A stretch of 41,925 nucleotides of DNA. Source: Dietzia timorensis. GTDB lineage: Bacteria; Actinomycetota; Actinomycetes; Mycobacteriales; Mycobacteriaceae. Where the stretch lies: positions 1-41,925 of the forward strand of contig NZ_DYXM01000057.1 of assembly GCF_020742175.1 (NCBI RefSeq). The letters are read 5' to 3'. Each line of letters starts with the position of its first letter. Position 1 is the first letter of the stretch. The notes beneath the pieces were generated by a model. It ran no database searches. It was not told the origin of the DNA and was given only the letters and a program-made list of their open reading frames with translations. Positions 41,519 to 41,925 of the stretch are shown here, in pieces. The position numbers and the translations under genes were made by a program.

Positions 41519-41636
41519 CGTCATTTATGACGTCGGAGGCCCCGCGCCCCCTCTGCGAACGCGACTTGCACGCCGCCGAGACTGGGTGAATTCACGCCCT
41601 CCTCCGAAAACGCGAATTGGGCGTTGACCAGGCGAT

Positions 41637-41665
41637 TTGGCTTGTTGTTTGGAAGTGTGTAACTT
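41637..41665 (+). promoter_or_regulatory. Putative rRNA operon promoter, upstream
   Basis: TTGGCT (41637-41642), 17-nt spacer, TAACTT (41660-41665). The -35 equals that of the tRNA-Lys promoter. Position between murA and the 16S leader supports a role in rrn transcription. Confidence 0.45.
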
Positions 41666-41772
41666 AGTTGGGGCCGCAAGGGAGCGGGGCGAGATTCCAG
41701 AAGGAATCGGTTCCTTCTCACCACACAAACGGGAGCTGACTATCTAGTCCGACTCGCCGACGGAGAAACGGT

Positions 41773-41802
41773 TTGCGTTGCTCCGATCGGATGAGCTAGG
41801 CT
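41773..41802 (+). promoter_or_regulatory. Putative rRNA operon promoter, downstream
   Basis: TTGCGT (41773-41778), 18-nt spacer, TAGGCT (41797-41802), followed by G-rich start region. Similar -10 hexamers serve mycobacterial rrn operons. Confidence 0.55.
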
Positions 41803-41925
41803 GGGGGAGTTGCTTCCGGGAGGTTGCGGCGGCCGGGGATGCGGGTTGGCCAGCGTTTTTGTTGGTTGATTGTGTTTCTGGGTGGTGTTTGAGAACTCAA
41901 CAGTGTGTCTATGTAGTGATAGTGC
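41803..41925 (+). other. 5' leader of an rRNA operon (16S gene beyond window)
   Basis: T/G-rich leader ending in TTTGAGAACTCAACAGTGTG (41888-41907), the sequence that typically precedes 16S rRNA in actinobacteria; it contains the palindrome TTGAGAACTCAA (41889-41900) and is thought to act in antitermination or RNase III-type processing. No mature 16S sequence is reached before the window ends. Confidence 0.8.

Noticed and set aside
41624..41652. TTGACC at 41624-41629 as an rRNA promoter -35.
   Set aside because: No -10 hexamer lies 16-19 nt downstream; the TTGGCT/TAACTT pair fits better.

Overview
The window comes from a high-GC actinobacterium of the mycolic-acid group (Mycobacteriales/Corynebacteriales). 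The clues are a large EmbA/B/C-type arabinosyltransferase, an LmeA-like lipoglycan protein, mycothiol synthase (MshD), a GlnR-type nitrogen regulator, and a MurA with Asp in place of the usual active-site Cys. I cannot fix the genus. Two blocks follow gene orders I recall from Mycobacterium tuberculosis: about 1-28143 matches the Rv0780-Rv0823c interval (purC, ptrB, purQ, purL, SCP-like, purF, purM, DUF3073, ygfZ, pabC-like, nitrobindin-like, sulfurtransferase, lmeA, glnR, mshD, pstB, phoU, dusB), and about 39448-41925 matches Rv1314c-murA-rrs. The stretch between them holds tRNA genes, lipid and CoA genes, emb and a GAF-LuxR regulator.

Layout. 1-2865: end of purC and an oligopeptidase B. 3002-3802 (minus): a small Xre-type regulator and a four-helix membrane protein, facing a deacetylase-fold gene (4000) across an operator-like region. 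4893-12939: purine block purS-purQ-(Rossmann oxidoreductase)-purL-SCP-like-purF-purM. 13051-17053: DUF3073, ygfZ, and the folate genes pabC and pabB. 17127-19697 (minus): lmeA, sulfurtransferase, an unlisted 32-residue membrane protein, nitrobindin-like protein. 19838-21548: glnR and mshD. 21884-25871: complete pstSCAB phosphate importer, convergent with phoU. 26908-31188: dusB, an acyl-CoA ligase, and an Old Yellow Enzyme-like oxidoreductase. 31298-32751: tRNA-Lys, tRNA-Glu, a GPP34 gene, tRNA-Asp, tRNA-Phe. 32889-38194: emb, enoyl-CoA hydratase, CobW-type GTPase. 38417-41373: GAF-LuxR regulator, cobalamin adenosyltransferase, murA. The last ~0.5 kb is the promoter and leader region of an rRNA operon whose 16S gene lies beyond the window.

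The genes are mainly core metabolism: IMP synthesis, p-aminobenzoate, phosphate uptake, thiol and envelope synthesis, translation. No phage, transposon, CRISPR or defence locus is visible. The most striking signal is architectural: about a dozen genes have a TANNNT -10 hexamer ending exactly 6-8 nt before the start codon with no Shine-Dalgarno sequence, which predicts leaderless mRNAs. Other points of interest are nearly superimposed divergent promoters between ygfZ and pabC, a tRNA-Lys whose promoter puts transcription start at the mature 5' end, a large hairpin between pstS and pstC, and a dense operator-like array at 3847-3920.
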